NCBI GenBank assembly: GCA_902141825.1
Contig: CABFPG010000003.1
Location: forward strand, 186,001 to 250,000
Reading direction: 5' to 3'
DNA length: 64,000 nucleotides
From: Thalassocella blandensis
GTDB lineage: Bacteria; Pseudomonadota; Gammaproteobacteria; Pseudomonadales; Cellvibrionaceae
The translations under genes were made by a program, and so were the position numbers. A model generated the notes under the pieces. It did no database searches and had not been told where the DNA came from. It saw nothing but the letters and a program-made list of their open reading frames with translations. This document shows, one piece after another, positions 18,579 to 28,861 of this stretch (position 1 is the first letter of the stretch; each line of letters starts with the position of its first letter).

Positions 18579-19426
18579 TATTCTTTCTTGCCTTCTAAAC
18601 ATTGTAAATAAATATTGCTTTGACCATTCGTCCGAATAAACTCCGACCAGGGGTCGAGCTACCTCAAGATCATAGCAATCCCTAAACTGTCTTACTTTGT
18701 ATGGATGTTTCGCATTTACTGCTTTCAATCTATCGTTCCCGCTTTACCAAAGGGGCTGGTCAAGCGCACTCACGGCTCTTTCAGAGAATTAACATCCAAA
18801 TACTCACCGACCTTTCAGATAGTCGACGACATAAACTAGAAATAAACAAAGCCGAAAAACACGGAAAAACCCGCCATGACGATATGGCACCGCAGCTAGA
18901 TTGAAAGTCGCAAGCTCAATTCGACTTGCTTTTTATATTTTGAAAGGAGTTTTTCTTGTTTTTACTTCATGTGAATGAAATCGAAAAAACGCAGAAAAAC
19001 CAAATTGAGTTATGATCAAGAGCGCAAAAAAAGAATATAAGTTTTTTCTAAAAATATAGACTGACAGCGATTTCCGTTACACTACAGGACCTCTACCGGA
19101 GATTTAACTCCTCGAAATTACTTTTACAAACAGCCCTTAACACACCTTAATACACAACCTTTTAAACACTAAGCAGCACGACAACACGCTACGAGCAGAA
19201 GTTGGCTATGAAAAGCGGCAAAAAAGCTTAAAAGCAACTCAATTAGTCAGACCAATATTGTTAGCGAAACAAAGAGTAACAGCATTTATTTTTAAAATTC
19301 AAGCGGGAATATATCAAAACGCAAACCAGGTAGAACTTCACTACGGGAAAATATTGAACTTAGAACCATTAGAAATATAACACGCGCAAAAGTATAACCA
19401 CGCACTTGTATTCATGTAAGCCGGAC
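18579..19426. other. Long intergenic region between two minus-strand genes
   Basis: About 850 bases without a supportable gene; it separates the polysaccharide cluster from the hut locus. The only structure noticed is GCAAG/CTTGC (18912-18931) followed by five T residues, which could be a plus-strand terminator although no plus-strand gene precedes it. The A/T-rich parts near 18950-19050 probably include the promoter of the CBM6 gene. Confidence 0.4.
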
Positions 19427-20422
19427 CTAACTATCCCCGGCGGTGCGAAAATTCAGAGTTTTGTACAACTCGACAAATTCATAGATTATTCTAGCCGCCA
19501 ATTTCGCCGTTTGATTATCCTTGTCAAAAGCCGGGTTCATTTCAGCAATATCACACAGCACTGGTGTCACCGACATCTCACGACATAGCGCAACGATATT
19601 CTTTAACCAGAGGAGAGCCTGCATGGGGTGTATTCCAACCGCCGCTGGAGCACTCACCCCTGGCGCAAAAGCACTGGAGAAAACATCGAGGCAAACGGTA
19701 ATGTATAAATAGTCGCACTTTTCAAGAAATGACATCAGATATTTTGTCTGTTCAACATTGGATAAGTGATGCATCATTTCATCGGTAAGCCAGCGAACCT
19801 GATGCTCTCGAGCAAAATCAAAAAGCGCTTGCGTATTACTGCTCGGGTTGACACCCAGCACACAATATTGAAAATCCAGGGACTTGCTTTCGCACAACAT
19901 TTGACACTGACGAAAGGGTGTACCAGAACTCGCCCCCGACGCAGGATCTCTAAGATCAAAGTGCGCATCGAAATTAATAATCCCTATACGAGACTGACGT
20001 GATTGGCGCCTTTCCAAAAAGCGCTGTATTGCGGAGAATGAACCAAACGCTACTTCATGGCCACCCCCAATCACCAAGGGAAATCCGTTTTTATCAAGAA
20101 TTTTAACGATATGTTCAGCGAGCTTATCCTGAGCCTGCTCCAAACTCTCACCCTCACAAACAATATCGCCACTATCAAAAAACTTGAACGACTCCGCACA
20201 AGTCAAATTTGCCAGAGCCGAACGTATCACTTGCGGACCATTTTTCGCTCCAATCCGACCCTGGTTTCTGCGCACCCCCTCATCACATGCAAACCCCGTC
20301 AATACCGGCTGATGTTGATAATTCTCCACCGCCTCAAAGCTTACCTTTTGATGCCACCGAAAACTATTGATCTCACGATCCTGACGTCCAGTCCAAATTT
20401 TTTTTAGCGATTCAATGGTCAT
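19427..20422 (-). CDS. hutG: Formimidoylglutamase (arginase/ureohydrolase family)
   Basis: 331 residues. Hydrolyses N-formimidoyl-L-glutamate to glutamate and formamide, the last step of the short histidine pathway. The ureohydrolase metal-binding motifs are present: GGGHEVAFGS, INFDAHFDLR and CLDVFSSAFAPGVSAP (about residues 120-240), whose His and Asp residues bind the two manganese ions. The gene follows hutI with no gap (hutI stop at 20423, hutG ATG ending at 20422), so the two are almost certainly translated from one mRNA. With this enzyme present, the five-step HutF route is not required; no hutF lies in the window. Confidence 0.93.
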   Translation of the reverse strand: MTIESLKKIWTGRQDREINSFRWHQKVSFEAVENYQHQPVLTGFACDEGVRRNQGRIGAKNGPQVIRSALANLTCAESFKFFDSGDIVCEGESLEQAQDKLAEHIVKILDKNGFPLVIGGGHEVAFGSFSAIQRFLERRQSRQSRIGIINFDAHFDLRDPASGASSGTPFRQCQMLCESKSLDFQYCVLGVNPSSNTQALFDFAREHQVRWLTDEMMHHLSNVEQTKYLMSFLEKCDYLYITVCLDVFSSAFAPGVSAPAAVGIHPMQALLWLKNIVALCREMSVTPVLCDIAEMNPAFDKDNQTAKLAARIIYEFVELYKTLNFRTAGDS

Positions 20423-21727
20423 TTACAGATACTCACTCGATTCACCATTTATCCAGATCTTTTCCGGCTCCACAGCGGGCAACTCATAAACGAGATCTAC
20501 CGGCGACTTAATTGGCCACAAAACAAAATCCGCATCGGCTCCCACTTTTAACACCCCTTTCGCAAGCACATGATTTTTTTCCAGCTTCAAGGCTTTTGCA
20601 GCATTGATTGTAATACCTTGCAACGCTTCTTCCGGCGTTAAACCAAACAGCACACAAGCCATGTTTGCCGCGTGCGTGATACTAAAAATCGGAGAGCTTC
20701 CAGGGTTTAAGTCCGTTGCTATGGCCATGGGGACTTTGTGCTTACGCATTGATGCAATTGGGGGGAGTTGTTTTTCTTTAAGATAATAAAACGCCCCAGG
20801 GAGTAAAACGCCAACTACTCCCGCACGCTTCATCGCCATCACTTGCGACTCATCGGCATATTCAATGTGGTCTGCAGATAAACCATGGTAACGACAGACG
20901 GTATCCGTTCCACCGGACTGGCTCAACTGTTCAACATGGCCTTTTACTGCGAACCCGAGTTCTTTTGCAGCAGAAAACAGCCGAGCGGCCTGCTCTGTGT
21001 TAAACGCGATGGACTCACAAAATACATCCACAGCGTCCGCTAAATCTCGCTCTTTTACTTGCGGCAGCAAATCCTGGCAAACCCAATCGATATAATCATC
21101 CGAGCTACCATTAAAATCTTTTGGAAGTGCGTGCGCGGCTAAACAGGTCGCCACCACATTTATAGGCAACTTTTCATTCAATGCCCTGATAACCTGTAAC
21201 ATTTTCAATTCGGTATCCAGGTTCAACCCGTATCCAGACTTAACCTCTACACTGGTCACTCCAGAACGATGCAAGCGTAGCAACCGTTGTTTCGCCTGCT
21301 CTAATAACGTGATCTCTTCTTCCTGGCGAGTTTTCTCGACCGTATGCTGAATACCGCCACCCGCTTCAGCAATCTCCCGATAACTTTGCCCTTGCAGGCG
21401 CCACTCGAACTCCTGCGCCCGATTCCCGCCAAACACGGCGTGGGTATGACAATCAATAAATCCAGGGGTTACCAGATGCCCTTTGGCATTAATAATGGTT
21501 TTTGCATTTATATCATTCACGTGATGATCTTCATTGAGCAGCACGATTTTACCGTGCCGCCAACCTAAAGTTGCAGAACGCAACATGCCATAAGGATGAG
21601 AAATATGTGGGTCAAAGCTTGCAACCGTTGCGTTATAAATCAGCCCATCAAGATTGCCTGCCGGGGTAGTATACGATTTCTCTGAATGGGATTTTTCCGA
21701 ACGAACCTGGCTCATACGATTCACCAT
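20423..21727 (-). CDS. hutI: Imidazolonepropionase
   Basis: 434 residues. Opens the ring of imidazolone-5-propionate to formimidoylglutamate, the third step of histidine degradation. It is an amidohydrolase-superfamily enzyme: metal motif GFIDCHTHAVFGGNR (about residues 87-101), SGYGLNLDTELKML, the zinc-binding KGHVEQLSQSGG, and DLNPGSS near the C-terminus. Two starts are possible. The ATG at 21727 lacks a ribosome-binding site, while the ATG at 21715 has GGTGA just ahead and is equally likely, giving 430 residues. First gene of the hutI-hutG arm, divergent from hutC and controlled by the palindrome at 21783-21798. Confidence 0.95.
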   Translation of the reverse strand: MVNRMSQVRSEKSHSEKSYTTPAGNLDGLIYNATVASFDPHISHPYGMLRSATLGWRHGKIVLLNEDHHVNDINAKTIINAKGHLVTPGFIDCHTHAVFGGNRAQEFEWRLQGQSYREIAEAGGGIQHTVEKTRQEEEITLLEQAKQRLLRLHRSGVTSVEVKSGYGLNLDTELKMLQVIRALNEKLPINVVATCLAAHALPKDFNGSSDDYIDWVCQDLLPQVKERDLADAVDVFCESIAFNTEQAARLFSAAKELGFAVKGHVEQLSQSGGTDTVCRYHGLSADHIEYADESQVMAMKRAGVVGVLLPGAFYYLKEKQLPPIASMRKHKVPMAIATDLNPGSSPIFSITHAANMACVLFGLTPEEALQGITINAAKALKLEKNHVLAKGVLKVGADADFVLWPIKSPVDLVYELPAVEPEKIWINGESSEYL

Positions 21728-21782
21728 TAAAAAATTTTCACAGCATTAATTCGCTTTTTCATGGAGCTAGTTTACCATCTAT

Positions 21783-21798
21783 AGTTGTATATACAACT
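21783..21798. promoter_or_regulatory. HutC-type operator between hutI and hutC
   Basis: AGTTGTATATACAACT is a perfect 16-bp palindrome containing the TTGTATATACAA core typical of HutC operators in gammaproteobacteria. It lies 56 bases before hutI and about 70 bases before hutC, in the divergent promoter region, so one repressor site could control both arms. In other bacteria HutC releases the DNA on binding urocanate. No second copy was seen before hutU. Confidence 0.82.
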
Positions 21799-21869
21799 TA
21801 TCTTTATTACTATGCTCAAGGCTGTCTATTAAAGTTGTGATATTCAGTGACAAGATTCCGCGAGCACGC

Positions 21870-22610
21870 ATGAACCAACCACAATTTGAAGTCATTAAGC
21901 GCTTCATATTAAAGAAAATTGAGCAGGGGACCTGGCGCCCCGGAGATGGCGTGCCCTCAGAAAATGCCCTTTCGGAAAAGTTTTCCGTCAGCCGCATGAC
22001 CGCTCGACGAGCCTTAAGCGAACTTACCGATAGCGGTGTACTCGAAAGAGTGAGAGGTGCGGGCACCTTTGTAGCCGAACAATTACCGATGGGTTCTTTT
22101 TTGGAAATACAGTCCATTGCGAGAGAAATTACGGCGCGAGGTCATAGACACCATGCTGAAGTTATCACGCTGGAATCACGCAAAATAGACGCCAAAATAA
22201 AAAACTTATTGCACCTAGACTTATTACATCTAGATAGTGCCGCTACTTGCGCTTATAGCCAGGTTTTGCATTTCGAAAATGACGTACCGATTCAACTTGA
22301 AGAACGATTTATTAATACACGTTTGGTTCCAGACTATTTAAAGCAGGATTTCACTCAAATCACGCCCAGTGACTACCTGTCTGAAGTCACTCCATTAAGC
22401 GAGGCAGATCACTGGATAGAGGCCGTTAGCTGCCCCAAAGAGATCCACCGCTTATTAAAAATGAAGCAAGCCACACCTTGCCTTAAAATTTCTCGGCGAA
22501 CTTTTACCCGAAAGCAAAGCACAAAGAGGCATCGCACAGACGTAGTAAATTTCGCCGTACTTTATCATCCAGGCGACCGCTACCGACTCGGTGGTCATCT
22601 AAATTATTGA
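21870..22610 (+). CDS. hutC: GntR-family histidine-utilisation repressor HutC
   Basis: 246 residues from the ATG at 21870; a GTG at 21837 would add 11 residues (MIFSDKIPRAR) but moves the N-terminus away from the family pattern. The winged helix (about 5-72) has the GntR signature PSENALSEKFSVSRMTARRA and GVLERVRGAGTFVAE. A UTRA ligand-binding domain (about 90-240) follows, including EERFINTRLVPDYL. It should bind the palindrome at 21783-21798 and be released by urocanate. It is the first gene of the hutC-hutU-hutH arm, so the repressor is autoregulated. Confidence 0.92.
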   Translation: MNQPQFEVIKRFILKKIEQGTWRPGDGVPSENALSEKFSVSRMTARRALSELTDSGVLERVRGAGTFVAEQLPMGSFLEIQSIAREITARGHRHHAEVITLESRKIDAKIKNLLHLDLLHLDSAATCAYSQVLHFENDVPIQLEERFINTRLVPDYLKQDFTQITPSDYLSEVTPLSEADHWIEAVSCPKEIHRLLKMKQATPCLKISRRTFTRKQSTKRHRTDVVNFAVLYHPGDRYRLGGHLNY

Positions 22611-22632
22611 TTACAGACTTAGCAGGTAATTT

Positions 22633-24306
22633 ATGAACTTACGCCTAGACCCAACCCGAAAAATTAAAGCCCCTACCGGCACAAAGCTTTGCACGAAAAG
22701 CTGGCAAACCGAAGCCCCCCTGCGCATGCTGATGAACAACCTCGATCCTGAAGTTGCCGAACACCCTGAAGCACTGGTGGTCTATGGCGGTATTGGTCGC
22801 GCAGCACGTGATTGGCAATGCTATGACAAAATTATTGAAACACTGCAGCGCCTTGAAATTGATGAGACGTTATTAGTGCAAAGCGGGAAACCAGTCGCCG
22901 TATTTAAAACGCACAGTAATGCCCCCCGCGTTCTCATTGCCAATTCCAACCTTGTTCCACATTGGGCGAACTGGGAGCACTTTAATGAGCTGGATAAAAA
23001 AGGCTTAATGATGTATGGCCAAATGACCGCAGGGTCATGGATTTATATCGGCTCACAAGGCATTGTACAGGGAACCTATGAAACCTTCGGCGCAGTCGCC
23101 AGGCAACATTTTAACGGACAGGCAAAAGGGAAATGGATTCTTACCGGCGGACTCGGAGGTATGGGCGGTGCTCAACCGCTGGCAGCCACCATGGCAGGCT
23201 TTTCCATGCTCGCCGTTGAAATTGATGAAAGCCGTATAGACTTTCGAATTAAAACCGGCTACCTCGATGTAAAAGCGCATTCACTGGAAGAAGCCATCAC
23301 GCTAATTGAACAAAGCCACCAACAAAACAAAGCCATTAGTGTCGGTCTTTTGGGAAATGCGGCCGACGTATTTTCAAACATTGTGGCAAAAAACATTATC
23401 CCCGATGTGGTGACAGACCAAACCAGCGCTCACGATCCATTGAACGGGTATGTACCGCAAGGATGGACACTGGAAAAAACCATCACTATGCGACACAGTG
23501 AACCGCAGACGGTGGTAGACGAAGCAAAATGCTCCATGGCAACACAGGTAACGGCAATGCTGGAATTGCAAAAGCGTGGCTCGGCCGTACTGGACTACGG
23601 CAACAACATTCGCCAAATGGCCAAGGAAAAGGGCGTCGTAAACGCTTTTGACTTCCCCGGTTTTGTACCCGCATATATCCGCCCTCTGTTTTGCCAGGGA
23701 ATTGGTCCGTTTCGATGGGTCGCACTTTCCGGTGATCCAGAAGACATCTATCGCACAGACGCCAAAGTAAAAGAGTTGATCCCGGATGATCCCCATCTCC
23801 ATAACTGGCTCGACATGGCTCGTGAGCGCATTCAATTCCAAGGACTACCAGCACGAATTTGCTGGTTAGGCTTAAAAGATCGCGCTCGAATTGGACAGGC
23901 ATTTAACGAGATGGTCAAAAATGGTGAACTTAAAGCCCCAATCGTTATAGGAAGAGATCATTTAGATTCAGGCTCTGTTGCATCTCCCAACCGCGAAACT
24001 GAAAGCATGCAAGATGGTTCAGACGCTGTATCCGACTGGCCACTGCTAAATGCGCTTTTAAACACTGCCAGCGGTGCAACATGGGTAAGCCTGCATCATG
24101 GAGGAGGTGTTGGCATGGGCTTCAGCCAGCACTCAGGCGTGGTCATTTTGTGTGACGGCACAGATGAAGCTCACGAACGAGTTGGGCGCGTACTTTGGAA
24201 TGACCCAGGCACTGGCGTCATGCGTCATGCCGATGCCGGTTACGACATCGCAACCCAGTGCGCGCGAGAAAACGACCTCGATCTTCCAATGCTTAACCTC
24301 AAATAA
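22633..24306 (+). CDS. hutU: Urocanate hydratase
   Basis: 557 residues, the usual length of urocanase. Converts urocanate to imidazolone-5-propionate using a tightly bound NAD+. Visible signatures: [11 protein letters not shown] near the N-terminus, the glycine-rich NAD-binding segment [14 protein letters not shown] (about 174-187), [14 protein letters not shown], and the conserved Cys in [16 protein letters not shown] (about 353-368). The C-terminus contains [15 protein letters not shown], also typical of the family. It starts 22 bases after hutC and is followed 17 bases later by hutH, consistent with one operon. Confidence 0.97.
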   Translation: MNLRLDPTRKIKAPTGTKLCTKSWQTEAPLRMLMNNLDPEVAEHPEALVVYGGIGRAARDWQCYDKIIETLQRLEIDETLLVQSGKPVAVFKTHSNAPRVLIANSNLVPHWANWEHFNELDKKGLMMYGQMTAGSWIYIGSQGIVQGTYETFGAVARQHFNGQAKGKWILTGGLGGMGGAQPLAATMAGFSMLAVEIDESRIDFRIKTGYLDVKAHSLEEAITLIEQSHQQNKAISVGLLGNAADVFSNIVAKNIIPDVVTDQTSAHDPLNGYVPQGWTLEKTITMRHSEPQTVVDEAKCSMATQVTAMLELQKRGSAVLDYGNNIRQMAKEKGVVNAFDFPGFVPAYIRPLFCQGIGPFRWVALSGDPEDIYRTDAKVKELIPDDPHLHNWLDMARERIQFQGLPARICWLGLKDRARIGQAFNEMVKNGELKAPIVIGRDHLDSGSVASPNRETESMQDGSDAVSDWPLLNALLNTASGATWVSLHHGGGVGMGFSQHSGVVILCDGTDEAHERVGRVLWNDPGTGVMRHADAGYDIATQCARENDLDLPMLNLK

Positions 24307-24323
24307 TTTTTACACCAATATTT

Positions 24324-25847
24324 ATGCAGACTTTAACCATCACTCCCGGAAAATTAACCATGCAAGATGTGGCAGAAGCCAACTTGCGCCACCAACCCAT
24401 TCGCCTGGATGAAAATGCACTCGCAGATATAGAACGCTCGGCCAAGACTGTCACAGACCTGGTCGATAACGGGCGCGTCATCTACGGCATTAACACCGGC
24501 TTCGGCTTACTCGCCAATACCAAAATTGAACGCGACGAATTGGAAACACTGCAAAAAAGTATTGTTCTGTCACATGCAGCCGGCGTCGGTGAATTTATGC
24601 AGCCCAACACTGTACGCCTGCTGATGTTACTTAAAATCAATTCTCTGGCCCGCGGATTTTCAGGCATACGAGCCGAAGTCATCGAAGCACTGATCACACT
24701 GTACAATGAAGAAATCTACCCCTGCATCCCGGTGAAAGGCTCCGTTGGCGCTTCGGGAGATTTGGCACCACTCGCTCATATGAGCGCTATTTTATTGGGT
24801 GAAGGTGAAGCCATTTATCGCGGTGAAATTATTTCAGCCAAAGTCGCTTTGAAACTTGCGAATCTCGAACCTGTCACTCTCGCACCGAAGGAGGGATTAG
24901 CGCTATTAAACGGCACTCAAGCCTCCACGGCACTGGCGTTGCAAGGCCTATTGGAAGCAGAAAAATTACTCACATCCAGTGTAGTGATCGGCAGCCTTTC
25001 AGTGGAAGCTGCAAAAGGATCACGCACACCTTTTGATGAAAAAATTCATCGCGTGCGCGGACATCAAGCACAGATAGATATTGCCCAGGCTTTTCGCGAA
25101 CTACTGGACCATTCTGAAATTGAAGATTCGCATCAAAACTGTGAAAAAGTACAAGATCCGTATTCGCTGCGCTGTCAGCCACAAGTACTTGGTGCATGCC
25201 TGCAACAAATTCGCAACGCTGCCGATATCATTCTAACGGAGGCGAATGCGGTCAGTGATAACCCACTGGTTTTTGCCGAGGAACAAGATATTTTGTCTGG
25301 CGGAAACTTCCATGCGGAACCCATTGCAATGGCAGCAGACAATCTTGCCATTGCGATTGCAGAAATTGGTGCACTTGCAGAGCGACGAATTGCTTTACTC
25401 ATCGATAGTCAGCTAAGTGGCTTACCCCCCTTCCTGGTTGACAAAGGCGGTGTAAACTCGGGCTTTATGATTGCCCAGGTTAGCGCTGCAGCTCTTGCCA
25501 GTGAAAATAAAACGTACGCGCATCCTGCATCGGTCGATAGCCTTCCCACTTCTGCGAACCAGGAAGACCACGTATCGATGGCCACTTTTGCCGCGCGCCG
25601 GCTTCAGGATATGGCAGAAAACACTCAGGGGATTCTTGCGATTGAATGGCTTTGCGCAAGTCAGGGCCTGGATTTTCGCCACCCGTTAAAGTCTTCTGCC
25701 AGATTGGAAAAAGCGAAAAACCTGTTGCGCAGCCAGGTACCTTTTTATGATAAAGATCGTTACTTTGCACCAGACATTCGCAAAGCCACACAACTGATCA
25801 ACGAAGGAAAATTACTTCCCTTCGCATCAGAAATTATTCGGCTATAG
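24324..25847 (+). CDS. hutH: Histidine ammonia-lyase
   Basis: 507 residues, standard length. Removes ammonia from L-histidine to give urocanate, the first step of the pathway and the source of the HutC inducer. The Ala143-Ser144-Gly145 triad in [10 protein letters not shown] forms the MIO electrophile by self-cyclisation; YGINTGFG (54-61), RCQPQVLGA and SDNPLVF are conserved active-site segments. It starts 17 bases after hutU. Product and regulator therefore form one loop: histidine gives urocanate, which relieves HutC at the shared operator. Confidence 0.97.
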   Translation: MQTLTITPGKLTMQDVAEANLRHQPIRLDENALADIERSAKTVTDLVDNGRVIYGINTGFGLLANTKIERDELETLQKSIVLSHAAGVGEFMQPNTVRLLMLLKINSLARGFSGIRAEVIEALITLYNEEIYPCIPVKGSVGASGDLAPLAHMSAILLGEGEAIYRGEIISAKVALKLANLEPVTLAPKEGLALLNGTQASTALALQGLLEAEKLLTSSVVIGSLSVEAAKGSRTPFDEKIHRVRGHQAQIDIAQAFRELLDHSEIEDSHQNCEKVQDPYSLRCQPQVLGACLQQIRNAADIILTEANAVSDNPLVFAEEQDILSGGNFHAEPIAMAADNLAIAIAEIGALAERRIALLIDSQLSGLPPFLVDKGGVNSGFMIAQVSAAALASENKTYAHPASVDSLPTSANQEDHVSMATFAARRLQDMAENTQGILAIEWLCASQGLDFRHPLKSSARLEKAKNLLRSQVPFYDKDRYFAPDIRKATQLINEGKLLPFASEIIRL

Positions 25848-25879
25848 TATTTTAACCGTATTGCTATTGTGTAATTTAT

Positions 25880-27262
25880 ATGTTCATCAGCGTTCTGGAA
25901 ATTTTTAAAATTGGCATTGGCCCCTCAAGCTCCCACACGATGGGACCAATGCTTGCTGCCAACCAATTTCTAGTGAAAGCAAAATCTTTTTTAGAGCAAA
26001 ACCGTACGCCAATTAACGAACAGCAACTTCACATTACCTGCACCCTGAAAGGCTCACTGTCCTTTACAGGAAAAGGCCACGCAACAGACAGAGCCGTAGT
26101 GTTAGGTTTAAACGGTTATACCGCAAAAGGATTAGCCAATCTCGATATAGACTCACTCATGCAAAGTCTTTGGTGTAAAGCAAACGTTAGCCTGGAACAC
26201 TGGAACATCCATTTTACGCCAGAAAAAGATATTATCTTTGACCAGGGGGACGCGTTGCCACAGCACCCTAACGGATTAATATTCGACTTAAATATTGGAG
26301 GGAAAAAAGCGTTATCCGAAACCTATTTTTCTATTGGCGGTGGCTTTATTAATACCCTTGAAGAAATAGACAACATTGTAGCGCCATTAAAATTTAAACA
26401 AACCAGTACCTGTCCCTACCCGTTTGATTCAGCCAAAAGCATGTTGCGAATGTCTCGTGACAGTCAACTGTCCATCGCTGAAATGAAGCTGCAAAATGAA
26501 CAGGATTATTATCGGGAAACAGAACTCCACGCGGGCGTTGATGCAATCTGGCAAGCGATGAAAACCTGCGTTGAGGCCGGTTTACAAGCGGAAGGTATCT
26601 TACCTGGCGGCTTAAAAGTTTCGCGCAGGGCAAAGAACATCTATCAAAAACTTTCAAGCAGCCCCAGCCTGGTTAATGTAAACGATTGGCTCTGTGCATA
26701 CGCCATCGCTGTCAATGAGGAAAACGCGGCAGGCCACATGGTGGTTACCGCCCCCACTAACGGTGCAGCAGGGGTTATCCCGGCAGTACTGTACTATTTT
26801 GTTAATCACGAGAACGGGACACAACAGCAGGTGAGAGACTTCCTACTGGTCGCCAGCGCCATTGGGGGGTTGATCAAACATCGCAGCTCCATTTCCGGTG
26901 CAGAAGTTGGCTGTCAGGGAGAAGTCGGTTCCGCTGCAGCCATGGCAGCGGCGGGCTTATGCGCGGTGCGAGGTGGTACAACCCTGGAAATTGAAAACGC
27001 CGCTGAAATAGCACTGGAACACCATCTGGGCATGACCTGCGACCCCGTAAAAGGGCTTGTCCAGATTCCTTGCATCGAGAGAAATGCCTTCGGCGCAATT
27101 AAAGCTTATGCCGCCGCATCTCTCGCCCTCCTCGGCGACGGCTCCCACTTCATGCCACTGGATAGCTGCATTGCAGCAATGAAACAAACCGGCCTTGAGA
27201 TGTCCAATAAATACAAAGAGACATCACTCGGCGGACTGGCGGTGACCCTTACAGAGTGTTAA
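25880..27262 (+). CDS. sdaA: L-serine ammonia-lyase (iron-sulfur L-serine dehydratase)
   Basis: 460 residues, single-chain type. Converts L-serine to pyruvate and ammonia. The N-terminal beta domain begins [23 protein letters not shown], where PSSSHT is typical of the family. The C-terminal alpha domain has [28 protein letters not shown] and [20 protein letters not shown]; the cysteines in these segments hold the 4Fe-4S cluster. It begins 32 bases after hutH with no terminator between, so it is probably co-transcribed with the hut genes. Such linkage would couple serine and histidine catabolism and is not part of the classical hut operon. Confidence 0.95.
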   Translation: MFISVLEIFKIGIGPSSSHTMGPMLAANQFLVKAKSFLEQNRTPINEQQLHITCTLKGSLSFTGKGHATDRAVVLGLNGYTAKGLANLDIDSLMQSLWCKANVSLEHWNIHFTPEKDIIFDQGDALPQHPNGLIFDLNIGGKKALSETYFSIGGGFINTLEEIDNIVAPLKFKQTSTCPYPFDSAKSMLRMSRDSQLSIAEMKLQNEQDYYRETELHAGVDAIWQAMKTCVEAGLQAEGILPGGLKVSRRAKNIYQKLSSSPSLVNVNDWLCAYAIAVNEENAAGHMVVTAPTNGAAGVIPAVLYYFVNHENGTQQQVRDFLLVASAIGGLIKHRSSISGAEVGCQGEVGSAAAMAAAGLCAVRGGTTLEIENAAEIALEHHLGMTCDPVKGLVQIPCIERNAFGAIKAYAAASLALLGDGSHFMPLDSCIAAMKQTGLEMSNKYKETSLGGLAVTLTEC

Positions 27263-27520
27263 CCAGCTCTCGATAACCCCCAATATTCCGTCGATTATCG
27301 CTGTTTTAGATAAAGTTATGAAATTGATAGTCATTAAAGCCAGCCGGTACATTGTGATTAATACCCAGGAAACCCTATAATACCGCTCTTTTTTTGAGCC
27401 CAATGGTAGTTTAATTTTTACTGTCACTGGCAACCAGACTAATTTTCTGCTCAAAATTTTGCTGTGCGTGCATCCTTATAAACGCCAAAATGTTTGAACA
27501 ACCTAAAAAATTGTCTGCAC

Positions 27521-27563
27521 CCCGGTAGTGAATTTAAGAATCTGTATCAATTTCAGTACCGGG
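27521..27563. repeat. Inverted repeat in the leader of the KAS III-like gene
   Basis: CCCGGTAGTGA (27521-27531) and TCAGTACCGGG (27553-27563) match over 10 of 11 pairs, with a 21-base loop, about 90 bases before the start codon at 27650. No T-run follows, so it is not a standard terminator for sdaA. It may be an operator or a leader hairpin. The rest of the 387-base gap between sdaA and the KAS III gene shows no gene. Confidence 0.5.
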
Positions 27564-27649
27564 CTACAAAGCGTTAAAAATACCGAAATCACATGCATCA
27601 GACCTGACGTCTGAGCATTTAATAGATCAACAGACAGTAGGAAAGAAAA

Positions 27650-28762
27650 ATGGCAGTTATAAGTGCTACCGGCTTGTATACCCCAGAAAATTCCATATCA
27701 AATTCCGAACTTGTAGAAGCGTTCAATCAATATGTCGATAACTTCAATGCACAGCATGATTCGGCTATCGCGCAGGGTGAAGTGCAAGCGCTGCAACACT
27801 CAAGCGCTGAGTTCATCGAAAAAGCGTCAGGAATTAAAAGCCGTTTTGTAGTGAGCAAAAAAGGCGTTTTGGACCCTGCCATCATGACACCACTCATGGA
27901 AGAACGTACCAATGAAGAGCCCAGCATTCTGGCAGAAATTGCCGTGAAAGCCGCGCAAGATGCGCTGCAAAAAGCTAACCGCTCTGCGCAGGATATAGAT
28001 TTTATCGTAGTGGCCTGCTCCAACTTACAACGCCCCTACCCAGCTATTGCTATCGAAGTGCAAGCACTGCTTGGCGCCGGCGGTTATGCATTCGACATGA
28101 ACGTCGCCTGTTCATCAGCCACATTCGGCATCAAGACAGCGGTTGACGCCATTCGCGCAGGTACAGCAAAAAGCGCACTGGTGGTCAACCCGGAAATATG
28201 CTCCGGCCATGTCAATTTTCGAGATCGCGACTCTCACTTTATATTTGGCGATGCGGCGACGGCGATCTTAATTGAGCATGAATCCATTGCTCCAGCAGGC
28301 GGTTATGAAGTGGTCGACACTCGTTGCATAACGCAATTTTCAAACAACATTCGCAATAATTTTGGATTCTTGAATCGCACAACACCAGAAACACGGGACA
28401 ATGCTGATAAACTTTTTATTCAGCAAGGTAGAAGTGTCTTTAAAGAAGTGTGCCCAATGGTTGCAGAACTGATAAATACTCACGTTGCCAATAATGAAAT
28501 AGAAAAGCAGCATGTGAAGCGTTTGTGGTTACACCAAGCCAATCTCAACATGAATCAGCTCATTGCAAAAAACGTTTTGGGTAAAGATTTCAATACGGAA
28601 GATGCACCGGTTATTTTGGATACCTACGCCAATACAAGTTCCGCAGGATCAATTATCGCATTCCACAAACACTCAGACGATCTTGCCAGCGGTGACTTCG
28701 GTGTAATCTGTTCCTTCGGTGCAGGGTATTCAGCCGGCTCAGTTATATTAAAGAAACGATAA
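27650..28762 (+). CDS. Beta-ketoacyl-ACP synthase III-like thiolase-fold enzyme
   Basis: 370 residues, somewhat longer than classical FabH (about 320). The KAS III catalytic triad is visible: Cys154 in NVACSSATFG, His in WLHQANLNMNQ (about 302) and Asn in YANTSSAGS (about 331). The extra length lies in an insertion near residues 25-95. Enzymes of this group condense an acyl-CoA with malonyl-ACP to start fatty-acid chains; relatives in Pseudomonas feed beta-oxidation intermediates such as octanoyl-CoA back into synthesis. No fatty-acid genes lie nearby, so the substrate is unknown. The start has AGGAAAG about 6 bases ahead, and the gene stands alone. Confidence 0.9.
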   Translation: MAVISATGLYTPENSISNSELVEAFNQYVDNFNAQHDSAIAQGEVQALQHSSAEFIEKASGIKSRFVVSKKGVLDPAIMTPLMEERTNEEPSILAEIAVKAAQDALQKANRSAQDIDFIVVACSNLQRPYPAIAIEVQALLGAGGYAFDMNVACSSATFGIKTAVDAIRAGTAKSALVVNPEICSGHVNFRDRDSHFIFGDAATAILIEHESIAPAGGYEVVDTRCITQFSNNIRNNFGFLNRTTPETRDNADKLFIQQGRSVFKEVCPMVAELINTHVANNEIEKQHVKRLWLHQANLNMNQLIAKNVLGKDFNTEDAPVILDTYANTSSAGSIIAFHKHSDDLASGDFGVICSFGAGYSAGSVILKKR

Positions 28763-28790
28763 AACCAAACCATAAATTATCAGACACAAT

Positions 28791-28818
28791 GTTTCGCCAG
28801 CATGGAGGCAGGCGAAAC
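28791..28818. terminator. Hairpin between convergent genes
   Basis: GTTTCGCC (28791-28798) and GGCGAAAC (28811-28818) form a perfect 8-bp stem with a 12-base loop between the KAS III-like gene and the convergent chemoreceptor. There is no clear T-run on either strand, so termination is only likely. Confidence 0.45.
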
Positions 28819-28861
28819 CACAAACCTCCCACCTTATTCACACCCGGCCCTCTGCCATCCA

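Noticed and set aside
18701-18904. Plus-strand frame in the gap upstream of the CBM6 gene
   Set aside because: No motif and no ribosome-binding site; it overlaps the untranslated upstream extension of the CBM6 frame.
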